Part shown: positions 46,618-57,685 of the stretch, piece by piece
Layout of the letters: the number at the start of each line of letters is the position of its first letter
How positions within the stretch are numbered: the first letter of the stretch is position 1
Source of the DNA: Escallonia rubra
Taxonomy: Eukaryota > Streptophyta > Magnoliopsida > Escalloniales > Escalloniaceae
DNA length: 64,000 nt
Direction: 5' to 3'
Assembly (NCBI GenBank): GCA_033065855.1
Contig: JAVXUO010001305.1
Coordinates: 1 to 64,000, forward strand
Position numbers and translations under genes: made by a program
The notes under the pieces: model-generated
The model's input: the letters and a program-made list of their open reading frames with translations, nothing else
What the model was told of the DNA's origin: nothing
Database searches by the model: none

Positions 46618-47693
46618 ATAGAAAAAGGGACATATCATAAAAGGAGAGTGGTATACCCAAACATTCTTCGTGGCGTTGTTAATTTGCAGATATCTTTAGC
46701 AACAATTCTCGTGAGCACATTTTTACCATAACTAACAAAAAGTCAGAACACATATTTAATGGCCATCATTTGTCACTTTGTAATTTCACATTTTAATCAC
46801 CCCGTACTATTGCCACATAAATTTTCCAATTTTCACATAAATTCTGAAACTAAACTATACATCTCTTTCCGTCTCTAGCATCTGTGGGTCTCGCCTCATC
46901 CATGAAAGTGACCTAGTATGAAAACTATTATCTATATGCTAGCTAAAACCCCGTGCTATGCACGGGTGATTTTCCTCAAGTCATTTGTATTCTTTTTTCG
47001 AAATAACAATTTGATAAAGTTAACATCTTTTGACCCTAAATAGGTAAAAAGAACCGAATTAGATCTCATTATTATCTAATTTATCCCAAATCAAGCCACC
47101 ACTATGTACCAAATCCTAATATTTGTCTTCAAACTCGTGTCTATATAATAATAATGATTGTCTTAATCGTTAACCTGAAAGGTATATCGCAGCTACTTCT
47201 TATGGTATTATTTTGACGGTACTTATGTTAAAGATGCATACCAAAGAAAAATACAGTCTCTATAAAAGCAAAAGAGGCACGAAATTATCGTAGACTCTAT
47301 ACATTAGCATGGAAACATGGATAAAATAGTATCATAAACTTTGATGGTGCATTAAGTGAAGTCCATCTTAAAATGCGCATGTGTCATGGAAAAAAGGAAT
47401 GCAAGCAAAGTTTAATAAATCAAAGAAGGAAGGAACATAAGAGTTTTCAAAAATACCTTAAAGGCGATGTTTAGAATTATCAATAGTGAGGGGTTAAACA
47501 TGTTACAAATGAGAGAGGAGAACAATATCAAATACTGTTTTAAATTGGAAAAGTATTAACTAATACAGGTTGATAGCAAAATGAACTTTCCCGCATGAAG
47601 CACCAAGTCGGTTAATGGAAGAACATCCAATATTTATGTAGAAAAGAGGACTGTGAATTAAAAACAAAAAAGAAGATTGTATATCACTGTGCC
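46618..47693. other. Intergenic with a Helitron-like end; no gene
   Basis: AT-rich sequence. The only clear structure is the hairpin at 46950-46966. No ORF has a domain. Confidence 0.5.
46938..46966 (-). mobile_element. Helitron-like 3' terminus (minus)
   Basis: On the minus strand a perfect 7-bp-stem hairpin CCCGTGC-ATA-GCACGGG precedes GTTTTAG and CTAG. The next base is C rather than the T expected after a Helitron insertion, so this copy is less certain. A near-identical block lies at 49844-49871. Confidence 0.45.
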
Positions 47694-47848
47694 GGATCAG
47701 GATCCTCTGCTGTAACCATGGTTACAGCAGGGGTGCTGTCCCATGTTGCTGTGAGAGGGGGAAGAGAGAGAGTCTCTCTCTTCCCCCTCTCACAGACAGA
47801 ATGACAGAACCCTGCTCTAACCATGGTTACAGCAGGGGATCCTGATCC
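47694..47848. mobile_element. Hairpin MITE with perfect 9-bp TSD CACTGTGCC
   Basis: This 155-bp element is a nearly complete palindrome. It runs GGATCAGGATCC, an inner palindrome TAACCATGGTTA, and a GAGAGGGGGAAGAGAGAGA arm that pairs with TCTCTCTCTTCCCCCTCTC, then returns through a second TAACCATGGTTA to GGATCCTGATCC. Perfect 9-bp duplications (47685-47693 and 47849-47857) suggest a Mutator-group MITE. Confidence 0.85.
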
Positions 47849-48080
47849 CACTGTGCCCAATCTATGACGTCGGTCGCCTGTCCTTGTCGCCACAATTGCT
47901 GGAGCCTCCGGCCGGTCCAAGACCAAAGTCTCACCACTGCTATATCATGCATCCAATTGTCCAACAGAAAAAAAAGAGGGAAATAACTAAATTAATTGAG
48001 ATATTCTTTTTCGTCTGTTAAATGATAAAAAGAGAAAAAAATATATAAAATAGCACAGCACACCATCTTCAAGAATTGTC

Positions 48081-49530
48081 GGCATACTCAAAACCAAAAC
48101 CACTGATTTACCCTACAATCAAGTGTCGAAAAGAAAAAAGAGGGAAATAAATAAATTCATTAAAAATTTTTTGGGTCTTTCAAATGATAAAATCAAAAAA
48201 GAAAAACAGAAAATTAAACAACCCAACATGTTCAAGAACTGCAATTTGAAATGCATCACACCTTGGACAAAAAAAGTTTACCAAGGAGCCCCGTAACTGC
48301 ATCTCTCTACTATTTCTTTTACAATCCTTTGGTATCTAGACAAAAAATTCAAAATTATCAAACATTCTAAAAGAAGTTTCTCCTTTCAATTAAAGAGTGT
48401 TCACGGAAATAAAAAACATTTTGAAGGATTACTAAACAACTAATATATAACTGTCAAATGAAAACCAAACTATTTGATAACACGCGATGGACCAATAGAA
48501 TTTCCATTCAATCATAAACACAAATCAAAGATTTGAATTTCACCCAATTTTTTTAACAGCCATGAAACTATGAAAATACCGACATATGTAATGATTAATA
48601 AACACGAAAACTAACCTTCAATTAGACATATTTGAGAAAACTAACGGTGGGACATGCTTGAGAAAGTGGCACACTAAAATCCTATTGTGTATCACCTGAT
48701 AGATGGACAAGACTGTTAGCGTGAAGAATGAACCAAAAATGTAAAATTAACGGTGCTAGGTGAAGTAGATTAAGAAAGGGGAAGATTGGAGAAAGAAAAG
48801 GCTTGGCATACTCAAAACTAAAACCATTGCTTTACCCTGCAATCAAGTGTCAAAAAGAAAAAAAAAGGGAAATAAATACATTCATTAGAAATTTTTTGGG
48901 TCTTACAAATGATTAAATCAAAAAAGAAAAACAGAAAATTAAACAACCCACCATGTTCAAAAACTGCAATTTAAAATGCATCATACCTTAGACAAAAGTT
49001 TACCATGGAGCCCCGTAACTGCATCTCTCTACTATTTCTTTTACAAACCTTTGGTATCTAGACAGAAAATTCAAAATTACCAAACATCCTAAAATAAGTT
49101 TCTCCTTTCAATTAAAGAGCGTTCAAATTGACGGAAATAAAAAACATTTTAATGGATTACTAAACAACTAATATATAACTGTCAAATGAAAACCAAATTA
49201 TTCGGTAACACGCGGTGGACCAATAGAATTTCCATTCAATCATAAACGCAAATCAAAGATTTGAATCTCATTCAATTTTTTTAACAGCCAGTAAACTATG
49301 AAAATACCGACAAATGTAATGATTAATGAACACGAAACTAACATTCAATGAGACATATTTGAGAAAACTAATGGTGGGACATGCTTGAGAAAGTGGCGCA
49401 CTGAAATCCTATTGTGTATCACCTGATAGATGGATAAGAATGTTAGCATGAAGAACGTACCAAAAATGTAAAATTAACAGTGCTAGGTGAAGTGGATTAA
49501 GAAAGGGGAAGGTTGGAGAAAGCGAAGGGT
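48081..49530. repeat. Tandem duplication, two units of about 724 bp
   Basis: Unit 1 is 48081-48804 and unit 2 is 48805-49530. Both start GGCATACTCAAAACYAAAAC and end GAAAGGGGAAGRTTGGAGAA plus about 11 bases. By eye they are about 93-95 percent identical with a few small indels. There is no coding capacity. Helitron-like 3' ends lie on either side (46938 and 49844), so this may be internal Helitron sequence. Confidence 0.85.
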
Positions 49531-51365
49531 GGAGAGTAACAAAAAGGAGAAAGTGGAGGGATGGAAGGTTGGGCAAAAGAAAAGAGAGAGGTTAATTTTG
49601 TTTGGGGATTCAAAAGGAGGAAGTTGAGAATGTGGGAGGAGTGATCGCAAAAGTTTAGGAGATAGTCAGAGGTGGAGGCTAGAATTTAAGAATTTCATGC
49701 TGAAAATCAGATTTAGATAAAACTTAACCAATGACATGTTGCCACCTATTTTTTGTTTATAACATAATTTCAAAAATTTCAGAAAATTAGAATGGGTCGT
49801 TCAGAAGCAAATAAGCTACTAATCGAATCCAAGTATATATCTACTAGCTAAACCCCGTGCTATGTACGGGAATGGTGTTAGTTAAAATTTCGTACAATAA
49901 ATTGTATTAATTAATTAATTATGAAATAGAAGAATGGAAGTTATGGGGTTCGATGGTTAGAGTTCATGGAGTTGGAAGTTATTTTGTGGCCAATCAAAAT
50001 TTAACACATATTAAACTCTATTTTAAAATTGTAAGAATTCAAGAAAATAGGATTTGGGGTTTGGAAGGTATAGAAGATACCAACCAAATCCAAATATATA
50101 TGTTTTCTATTCACTTCCTTTTTACAATTTATGTTACTGTGTTTGGATGACTCTTTCCTTTTTACAATTTATGTTACTGTACTTGGATGACTTTTTCATT
50201 TTTCTTTTTCACCTAATTTTCAACGGATTGTAATGTTTTGTGAGGTGAGTAATGCTTTTTAATCTCTTCCTTTATACATTTTGTTGTAGTTTAGTTCCAT
50301 TTTTTCTTTTTATTTTGATCTGCTTATCGATTAATTTGTCGTTGATCGATTGATGTTTGGTATTTTTGGTTGTGTCATTAACAAATATTTAGATTTCCGG
50401 TATGATGGTTTAGCGTTCGATTTAGTCAACATGCAATAAGCCAGTGACTACATTAATCAAATCTGAATATCAAGATGCTTTGCTTCATACGATTTTCTCA
50501 ATAACGAAATGTCTCCTCTTTCGGTAGGGCCACAAGCTTGGGTGTCAAACTTTACAATGAGAAGTGTTACCGCTAGATAACATGAAATATGGAAACAATA
50601 TATACATGTGCAAACTGATTTTTTTTTCATCAATGGCAAAAAAATAAAAATAAAAAGGTAATAGGTGACTTGAAAGTACGAGTTTTGTTGAAGCGATTTA
50701 GTAGCATGTTAAAATGTTTTCTTGAAGCACAGTAATGAGGCGTTAATTATTATTATAAGCATCTTCAATGGTTTTTTTTTATAGCAAAAGGTTACTTTTA
50801 GTCGCTAAATATTGTAAACTACTGAGATTAGTTTTGGTTACATTTGCATATTCTTTAGCGCCATATCTTAGCAATGTGTTGTTCTTAGTATATTGCTAAA
50901 TTCAATTTTGAATACATTTGCATCCTTCACCACCATTTATTAGCAATGTGTTATTTTTGGTCAATAATATCGGACTTTAATTAGACCTACCATTTATCTA
51001 GGACATCTACTAATTAGACCTACGAAATTGAGCAGGAATGCCGAGAAGAAGCCGTCGCACAAGGTCATGTAGTTCAAGAGTTAGCAAAGGGAAATTGAAA
51101 ATGACGAGGAAGTAAACTTTGCTACACTTTTTGTACACATTATCTAGCTCAACATTATATATATTTTATTTTTAGGTTTGAATACTGTAACTATTTTATT
51201 ATGATATTGCTCTGTAATGTAATTTGATCAAAAGTTAGTACATAATTATACTCCCCGGGAGTTTTAGCTATTATATATAGTATTGATCGTAGATAGATGT
51301 AGTGAGGTAGATATCTCATTTGTTAACCGAACTCTTATATACCCACTGCATCAAGCTTTCCTACA
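49531..51365. other. UGT3 upstream region; no gene
   Basis: This stretch holds a Helitron-like end (49844-49871), a 41-bp tandem repeat near 50115-50195 (TCCTTTTTACAATTTATGTT), and a partial repeat TTAGCAATGTGTTRTT at 50870 and 50940. A TATATAC box at 51335-51341 lies about 25-30 bp upstream of the UGT3 ATG. Its distance would leave a very short leader, so the real start site may use the ATTATATATAG at 51272. Confidence 0.5.
49844..49871 (-). mobile_element. Helitron-like 3' terminus (minus)
   Basis: On the minus strand CCCGTAC-ATA-GCACGGG is followed by GTTTAG, CTAG and T, which fits a Helitron 3' end inserted between A and T. The body would extend to higher coordinates. No 5' end was identified. 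Confidence 0.5.
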
Positions 51366-52835
51366 ATGGCTTCAGAAAACCAACAGCTTCATTTCATCTT
51401 GGTTCCATTAATGTCCTCAAGCCATATCATTCCCTTGACAGACTTTGCCAAACTTCTCGCGCGGCAGGGGCAAGCTGTTACCATAATCACCTCACCTCTT
51501 AATGCTATACGATTTAACCCTCTCATCGAACGAGCCATAAAATCCAACCTCAAAATCCAACTCATCGCTCTCCGGTTTCCATGCCAAGAGGCCGGACTAC
51601 CGGACGGATGCGAGAACCTGGATGCGCTCACTTCTCCAGACTTGACGAAGCAATTTTTTGAGGCAAGCGCTATGTTACAAGAACCACTAGAGAAAGTGCT
51701 AGCAAAGTTGTTACCTCGCCCAACTTGTATTGTCTCAACCAATGCTATTCCTTGGACTCGTGAAATCGCGCAAAAATTCGGTATTCCAAGGTATGTTTTC
51801 CATACAATTTCGTGCTTCACTCTAGCGTGTTCTCATATTATCGACCGTAGCAAAATTTTGGAGACCGTGAGCTCAGATTTCGAGTCGGTTTTGGTACCTG
51901 ATATGCCTCATAAAATTGAGTTCAAAAAGTCCCATTTGCCCGAGGCGATGAGACAAAATTCTAGTGAGTTGAAAAACATTTTAGACAAAATGAAAGAGGC
52001 TGCACATTCCGCGCAAGGCGTGGTAGTGAATAGTTTTGAGGAGTTAGAACCAAGCTACGTTGAAATGTACAAGAACGTGATGAAAAACGTCTGGTGCATC
52101 GGACCCGTTTCTCAGTGCAATAAAGAGATAGTAGACAAGTTTGATAGAGGTAATAAGACCTCCATTGATGAGGACAGTTGCTTAAAGTGGCTCGATTCGA
52201 TGAAACCAAAGTCGGTCATTTATGCTTGTTTTGGGAGCCTTAGTCGTATACCACCAACTCAATCAATAGAAATCGGGCTGGGTTTAGAAGCATCAAATCG
52301 GCCATTTATTTGGATAATCAGAGACCGAGATTACACAATGGAAGTGAAGAAATGGTTTGAAGACGAAACATTTGAAGAGAGGGTTAAAGGAAGAGGTCTA
52401 ATAATCCGAGGATGGGCACCCCAAGTGCTGATATTGTCTCATTCCTCCATAGGAGGGTTCCTAACGCATTGTGGATGGAATTCCACGTTGGAAGCAATTT
52501 GCGCTGGGGTGCCAATGATAACATGGCCCATGTTTGCGGAGCAGTTTTACAACGAAAAATTTGTTGTGCACGTATTGAGGATTGGTGTGAGAATTGGGGT
52601 GGAAGGTGTTTTGCAGTCCGGGGAGAAAGCAAAGGATGAAGTATTGGTGAAAGGGGAGCAAGTTAAAGAGGCTATAGACCAGCTCATGGACGAAGGAGAG
52701 GAGGGAGAAGGAAGAAGAAAGAGAGCTAGAGACGTGGGAGATATGGCAAAGGGAGCAACTGAAGAAGGCGGGTCTTCTTACTCCAATACCAAGTTACTGA
52801 TTCAAGATGTCATGAATTGGAGAATGCACCAGTGA
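51366..52835 (+). CDS. UDP-glycosyltransferase, UGT73-like, atypical active site (UGT3)
   Basis: An intronless 489-residue paralogue of UGT2, aligned without gaps over its whole length and clearly far closer to UGT2 than to UGT1. The start shares the leader AAGCTTTCCTACA and the MASENQQ N-terminus with UGT2. His20 sits in SSSHIIP. Residue 125 is Thr in CIVSTNAIPWT where UGTs normally have the activating Asp. The UGT73-type motifs FPCQEAGLPDGCENLD and CLKWLD are present. The PSPG box at residues 350-393 is intact, with HCGWNS and a terminal Gln, predicting UDP-glucose as donor. Differences from UGT2 are scattered and there is no stop or frameshift, so the gene has been kept open since duplication. 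The acceptor is unknown. The protein is cytosolic by family, with no signal peptide. Confidence 0.95.
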   Translation: MASENQQLHFILVPLMSSSHIIPLTDFAKLLARQGQAVTIITSPLNAIRFNPLIERAIKSNLKIQLIALRFPCQEAGLPDGCENLDALTSPDLTKQFFEASAMLQEPLEKVLAKLLPRPTCIVSTNAIPWTREIAQKFGIPRYVFHTISCFTLACSHIIDRSKILETVSSDFESVLVPDMPHKIEFKKSHLPEAMRQNSSELKNILDKMKEAAHSAQGVVVNSFEELEPSYVEMYKNVMKNVWCIGPVSQCNKEIVDKFDRGNKTSIDEDSCLKWLDSMKPKSVIYACFGSLSRIPPTQSIEIGLGLEASNRPFIWIIRDRDYTMEVKKWFEDETFEERVKGRGLIIRGWAPQVLILSHSSIGGFLTHCGWNSTLEAICAGVPMITWPMFAEQFYNEKFVVHVLRIGVRIGVEGVLQSGEKAKDEVLVKGEQVKEAIDQLMDEGEEGEGRRKRARDVGDMAKGATEEGGSSYSNTKLLIQDVMNWRMHQ

Positions 52836-53062
52836 GTGAGGACAAAAAATGAAATCTTTTGTTTACCGAAATAACGACTATTTACAATAAAAAATTTCCT
52901 TCGGAACCTATTGCAGTTCGCAGCTCACATGCCCTTCACAGACTTGACGTGGACAAATATTTTTCGGCCAATAAATGGTGTGACGAGTCTTGAACCCGTC
53001 CAATCCATTCAAGTTGCATTTGTGTAGCATACACGGTAAATGTCTAAATCAACGCATACCAA
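52836..53062. other. UGT3 3' flank, part of the segmental duplication
   Basis: It matches 28555-28860 downstream of UGT2, then is broken by the LINE insertion at 53063. Confidence 0.75.
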
Positions 53063-53439
53063 GCAACAACAGCTATCCTTGCGATCAAACTGGCTACAAG
53101 GATGAAGTGCTTGAAAGTGGTGTTTGAAGGCGATGCTTCAGTGATTGTGGAGTGGATGAATAATTGTGATTCAACACCAAGTTGGTCTTGCTTTGCAGTG
53201 GTGGAGGATTCCAAGGACATGGTCAAAAGATTCAACTGTTGGACTTTCTTAAAAGTTAGTAGATTTGCTAATATGTTAGCGCATAATCTAGCCAGATGGG
53301 CTGCGGTAAACGATTTTTTTGGCCTAGTTCCCACCTCATCCATCTTCCCCCTTTTGTTAATGGATGATGAAGGGAACTAGTTTCTCGCCCTGTACCTTTT
53401 GAAGTTCTGATATCATATATCTTGCTTAGAAAAAAAAAA
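53063..53439 (+). mobile_element. 5'-truncated LINE with RNase H domain
   Basis: The insert carries the C-terminal RNase H-like (RVT_3) domain of a plant LINE: VVFEGDASVIVEWMN, later FANMLAHNLARWA, a stop at 53378-53380, then a poly-A tail at 53430-53439. A 9-bp duplication GCATACCAA (53054-53062 and 53440-53448) flanks it. UGT2's flank lacks this insert, so it arrived after the UGT duplication. The domain is intact, but the element lacks reverse transcriptase and promoter. Confidence 0.85.
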
Positions 53440-53448
53440 GCATACCAA

Positions 53449-55560
53449 TCCTCCTTGTCTATAAGTAGACAAAAGAGGTTGATGCCATGTGACGTGACAT
53501 TAAAATTTCATCTTCCTTATCATATTTGCTCCCCTGTGGCTTCAGTTTAATACAGAAATGTGCTTCCGAGAAGCTACCATATGAATCCACCCTCTTCGAG
53601 AACGAAACTTAACCATCGTTCAAATTTTGCATTTGCTTGTGTCACAAAGTTTTGGTCCAAACTGAGAGATAGAATAACTGCCCCTGTAAAGAACCAACTT
53701 ATTAAGCAATTGATTAATATATCTGTGTATTAAGTAACATAACTCCCTGTATTATGTACTTAATTAAATCGGTGATACGATTGTAAAGCTTCAACCTTAC
53801 TTTCCCTCGTAAATAAAATTTTCAACATCACGTCATTGCATTTCACTTATATCCTGAAAATGTTCTTTTGAAATCTATTCTAAAATATTATTAGGATATT
53901 TATCAAGAATCAAATTACTCGTTGCCTATCCACCTGATATATATATATATTATTAATTAAATTTATTTTTTTTAGCAACAATGTTCGAGATTAAAAACAA
54001 AAATTTACAAAGTGTTATCGGCTGTATGCGAGGAAGATAGAATTGCTTCTAGAAATTTTGTACCCAGATAGATAATGAGATAGGTAGAGTAGACTGTTTA
54101 CGTGGTTCTCTCATTAACTGGCCAAACCACACGATTCTACATACGTTTGCCCTCTCAATTGGTCTTAAATACTTATCTCAGCTTTGGGTGTGCGGTCCCT
54201 ATATTGTAACTTGTCTACTTTTAAAGCAAGACTATGCTGGACTGGTTCGTTTTGAACCTAAATCGAGCATGTGTATGTATGCACTTGCATCCTATCTTCT
54301 TTAAAGCTCGTTTAGCCTGTCGATAGACGAAGCTTGTGCTTAGATGAAACCTGGATCAGTCGTACAAGAGGCAAGCTTGGCTTTGCTCAAGTCGACCACA
54401 TCTAAGACTAAGAGAAGGAAAGAGAGAACTTGCTTAGTAATGCAAGTCTTTACAAATTTCATCCCAAACTTGGACCCTATTTTAATGAAGTTACAGACCG
54501 TGAGTCACGCGGTTTAAACCAGTGATAGTGATTGGTTTTAAATGCGTGAAATTCAACGTGCAGAAGAAAAGTTGGAGAAAAAAAATTACACAAACTTGTT
54601 CAATGAACGATTTCTGGATAGCTTGACTTATCTGACAACCATGTAAGGCGTGAGAGTCTATCCTTTATAGTTTGTTACTAAGTCCAACATGCCTAACAAC
54701 TAATATACCCATGTGACTTCTCTAATCCCTCTAATGTGAGATATTGAGTTTTGCATAACTTATACAAGTTCAAGCAAGCAACTTTGAGATTAAATTGAAC
54801 GATGATATTATTTGAGTTTTCAGTTTGAAATACTTATAATTCGTTCATCAAATACAAATTTTTTCCTTATGTAAACGACTTCCAAGGTTTACATATATAG
54901 TGAAGAAAAATCCAAGGTTTGGTCACATGTTGCTCCAAAACAAACGAAAGAAGACAAAGCATGGACCAACTTTTACGAGTCGTGAGGTCCTAAGAAAAAC
55001 GAGGACAAATTGATGTTTACTGAACAGGCGGGCAATTATGAGAACCATGCATGTAGATAAATTTGTGGCTACGCTGTGCTTTGCTTAAATTCTGTCCTTT
55101 AGCCTTTGCGAGACGCTCATCGAAACCAGACTTCCTACGGCTATCATGTTGCTAGACACTGGAAACTTGCATAAAACAAACTCCATGCCGATATTCGTTT
55201 CCATGTGCTATCATGTTTCTAGAAACGACTTTAATTTGCGATGTGTTTCAACTTTGAGATAGATCACAATATTATGTTTTCTTTTCTAGATCTTCGAGTC
55301 AATAGTTATTTTAGGGATCTCAATTTTAACTGTTATCCTTAGTTACAAAATGTGATTGCCACCAAATTTTGTCAACAATGACATGGTTGCATGTCCCTCA
55401 AAAGTCTCCTTGATTGCATTTTCAATTCAGATGGAGTCTTTTTTAAAAAGGCATATAATTCAATTCACACCCCATTTGTAGCTGAAGGTTGTGAAGCAAA
55501 TAGTGTCTTTTTTTCCGACCGATATGATGAAAGATTTTACTAAGCTTGAAAAACTAACAA
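53449..55560. other. Duplicated UGT flank, then unique DNA; no gene
   Basis: Up to about 54320 it matches parts of 28870-29080 and 30160-32500 near UGT2 (for example GAAGATAGAATTGCTTCTAG at 54035 and 30495). Beyond 54320 I recognise nothing. Confidence 0.6.
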
Positions 55561-56430
55561 AAGCCAACATTCGATCTCTCACGAGAAAGCTGATCAATCA
55601 CTCCGGTAGCACACTGCACCAGGTGATTCTGTGTAGTTACGTTCCCTACGAGCATCCTCAGCTAGCATCTGAGCTATCTCATTCCCCCTACGTCCACTAT
55701 ACAAAAAGTAATAGTGACTAAACGATCTACCTAGAGAATGACAGTCGTATGTGATCACTTTGATCTCAGGTATTGGTTTGCATCGCCCTCGTAACATGTC
55801 AACAATGCATTTACTGTCCCCTTTCCAGGATAACTGATCTAACACCCAATTCTTGCGCCATTTTTAACCCTTCTTTCGTTGCTATTGCTTTAGATGGAAG
55901 AACGCTCGCGCAATTCTGATGCACTATTTCAACCTGTAAAAAATGTTCCAGAGTTGTCCCGAGTAACCCCACCTACTCCTACATGCCATCCAAGATCTCT
56001 CAACATTGATTTTCAGTAAATTAGTGTTGGGGCATGTCTAATCTTGGCGTTGAATCAGTGAAGTTCTTGAAGTCATAGAATATAATTGCATCTATCAGCT
56101 ACTACATTCTTGGAATTGCAATTGCGCTAAACTCATTAATGTCAGAGGGTCACTAGTAAATCCTTTGAATACTTTTGCATTTCGGCATTTAATTTTCAGA
56201 TGTGCCACAACACCTAAGTGGCAAGTTATTTCAATTGAGTCGCGTGATCTGTTGCTTGTAATTGGTACATCAAATTGTTCCACCATTCATAGAAAACAAA
56301 TACCTGAAATTTGTCGCATGAGTCTATCTAATGGGGAGGTAAACCAACAAGCACCACTGAAATGACAATTCCAAATTAAATGAATGGTTGTTTCTGTTCG
56401 ATATATATAAATCCGTTTACAATAATTTTT

Positions 56431-57685
56431 GGGGAAAATAGGGAATGACCCCTCTACTATACACGTTGTGCGATTTGCCCCCCTCCACTTCAAATTTAAA
56501 CACTAAACCCCCCACAGTTTGAGAAATTGGGCACGATTGACGGAAACTGTTAAAATAAACAGCGCGTGGTCAACACATGCGCTGACTATTTTTTTTTAAA
56601 TGACAATTTTGCCCCTTCTTCTCCTGGATCTTCAATTTCAGTTTCTTCCTCTTCACCTTTTACCACCGCACCACCGGAACGGCGCCGGCGCCGCCGCAAC
56701 AGCCCCGGCAGACTCCCCGCCGCAACAGCCCCGGCAGACTCCCCGCCGCAACAGCCCGCAACATCCCCGGCAGACTCCCCGCCGCAACAGCCCCGGCAGA
56801 TCGGCCATCGATCGGCCATTCCTGTCGCAATCACCATTCCTGTCGCATGCCGTGGGCCATCGATCGGCCACCATTCCTGTCGCTTGCCGTGGGCCATCGA
56901 TCGGCCATCCAAAACCATCACCCGCCGCCCAACCAAACCCAACCGCCACCAATCGTAATCACAACCACAACTACGGGGAAGGGGAAAGGGAAGAGGAAAT
57001 GCAGAGAATGGGAAGGGGAAATGTAGAGAATGGGAAGGGGAAAAGAGTGAAGAACAGGAAGAAGAAGGGAAGGGGGGAAAAGAGTGAAGAACAGGAAGAA
57101 GAAGAAGAAGAGAAACCCTAATTTTCAAATTAGGGTTTCAAAACCCTAATTTTCAAATTAGGGTTTCAAAACCCTAATTTAAACCCTAATTTGAAAATTA
57201 GGGTTTCAAAACCCTAATTTGAAAATTAGGGTTTCAAAACCCTAATTTTTAAATCAAGGTTTCAAATCCTCTAATTTTAGGATTTCAAAAGCTTAATTTG
57301 CAAATTAGTTGCTAATCCTAACGGCAATCGCGGTTCCTTTTTTTTTTTTTGTAACTCTCTGGTGGTCGGAGAAAAAGACCAGTTGTTGTGCTCAGTAAAG
57401 TGGTTGTGCTCAGTGAATCACCAATTGTAGCGGGGTTGACCAGAGGAGGAGGGTCATGGGCAAAAATTGTAATTTAAATTTGAGGGGAGGAAATTGCACA
57501 CCGTGTATAGTACAGGGGGTCATTAGCTAATAAAGAAATAAGGGTATTTTGGTCATTTCACGCTATTTTTAACGGATCCGTCTAAGGTGCCCAATTTCTC
57601 AAACTGTGGGGGGTTTAGTGTTTAAATTTGAAGTGGAGGGGCAAATCGCACAACGTGTATAGTAGAGTGATTCCCTATTTTCCCC
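56431..57685. mobile_element. Mutator-like element (MULE), TSD ATAATTTTT
   Basis: Inverted repeats of about 110 bp start GGGGAAAATAGGGAAT and include CACTAAACCCCCCACAGTTT. A perfect 9-bp duplication ATAATTTTT (56422-56430 and 57686-57694) is the Mutator hallmark. The 1255-bp element has no MURA transposase. Its interior has a GC-rich part with tandem CCCCGGCAGACTCCCCGCC repeats (about 56700-56800), an AAGAAG-rich part, and a palindrome array (57114-57250). Open frames of up to 180 codons there are low-complexity. A Pack-MULE gene capture is possible but no captured domain is recognised. Confidence 0.87.
57114..57250. repeat. Array of telobox-bearing palindromes
   Basis: AAACCCTAATTTTCAAATTA followed by GGGTTT recurs in both orientations about five times, giving stacked hairpins. 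AAACCCTAA is the plant telobox, but the unit is not a TTTAGGG array. It lies inside the MULE. Confidence 0.8.

Noticed and set aside
24136-52835. A working metabolic gene cluster (UGTs plus DFR-like reductase)
   Set aside because: The DFR-like gene has a stop, a frameshift and missing exons, and no other pathway enzyme is present. Only a UGT tandem family is supported.
56586-57128. 180-codon minus-strand frame as a gene
   Set aside because: It lies wholly inside the MULE, is made of repeats and low-complexity residues, and has competing frames of similar length on the other strand.
57114-57250. Interstitial telomere array
   Set aside because: AAACCCTAA occurs in palindromic 20-30 bp units rather than as head-to-tail TTTAGGG repeats.
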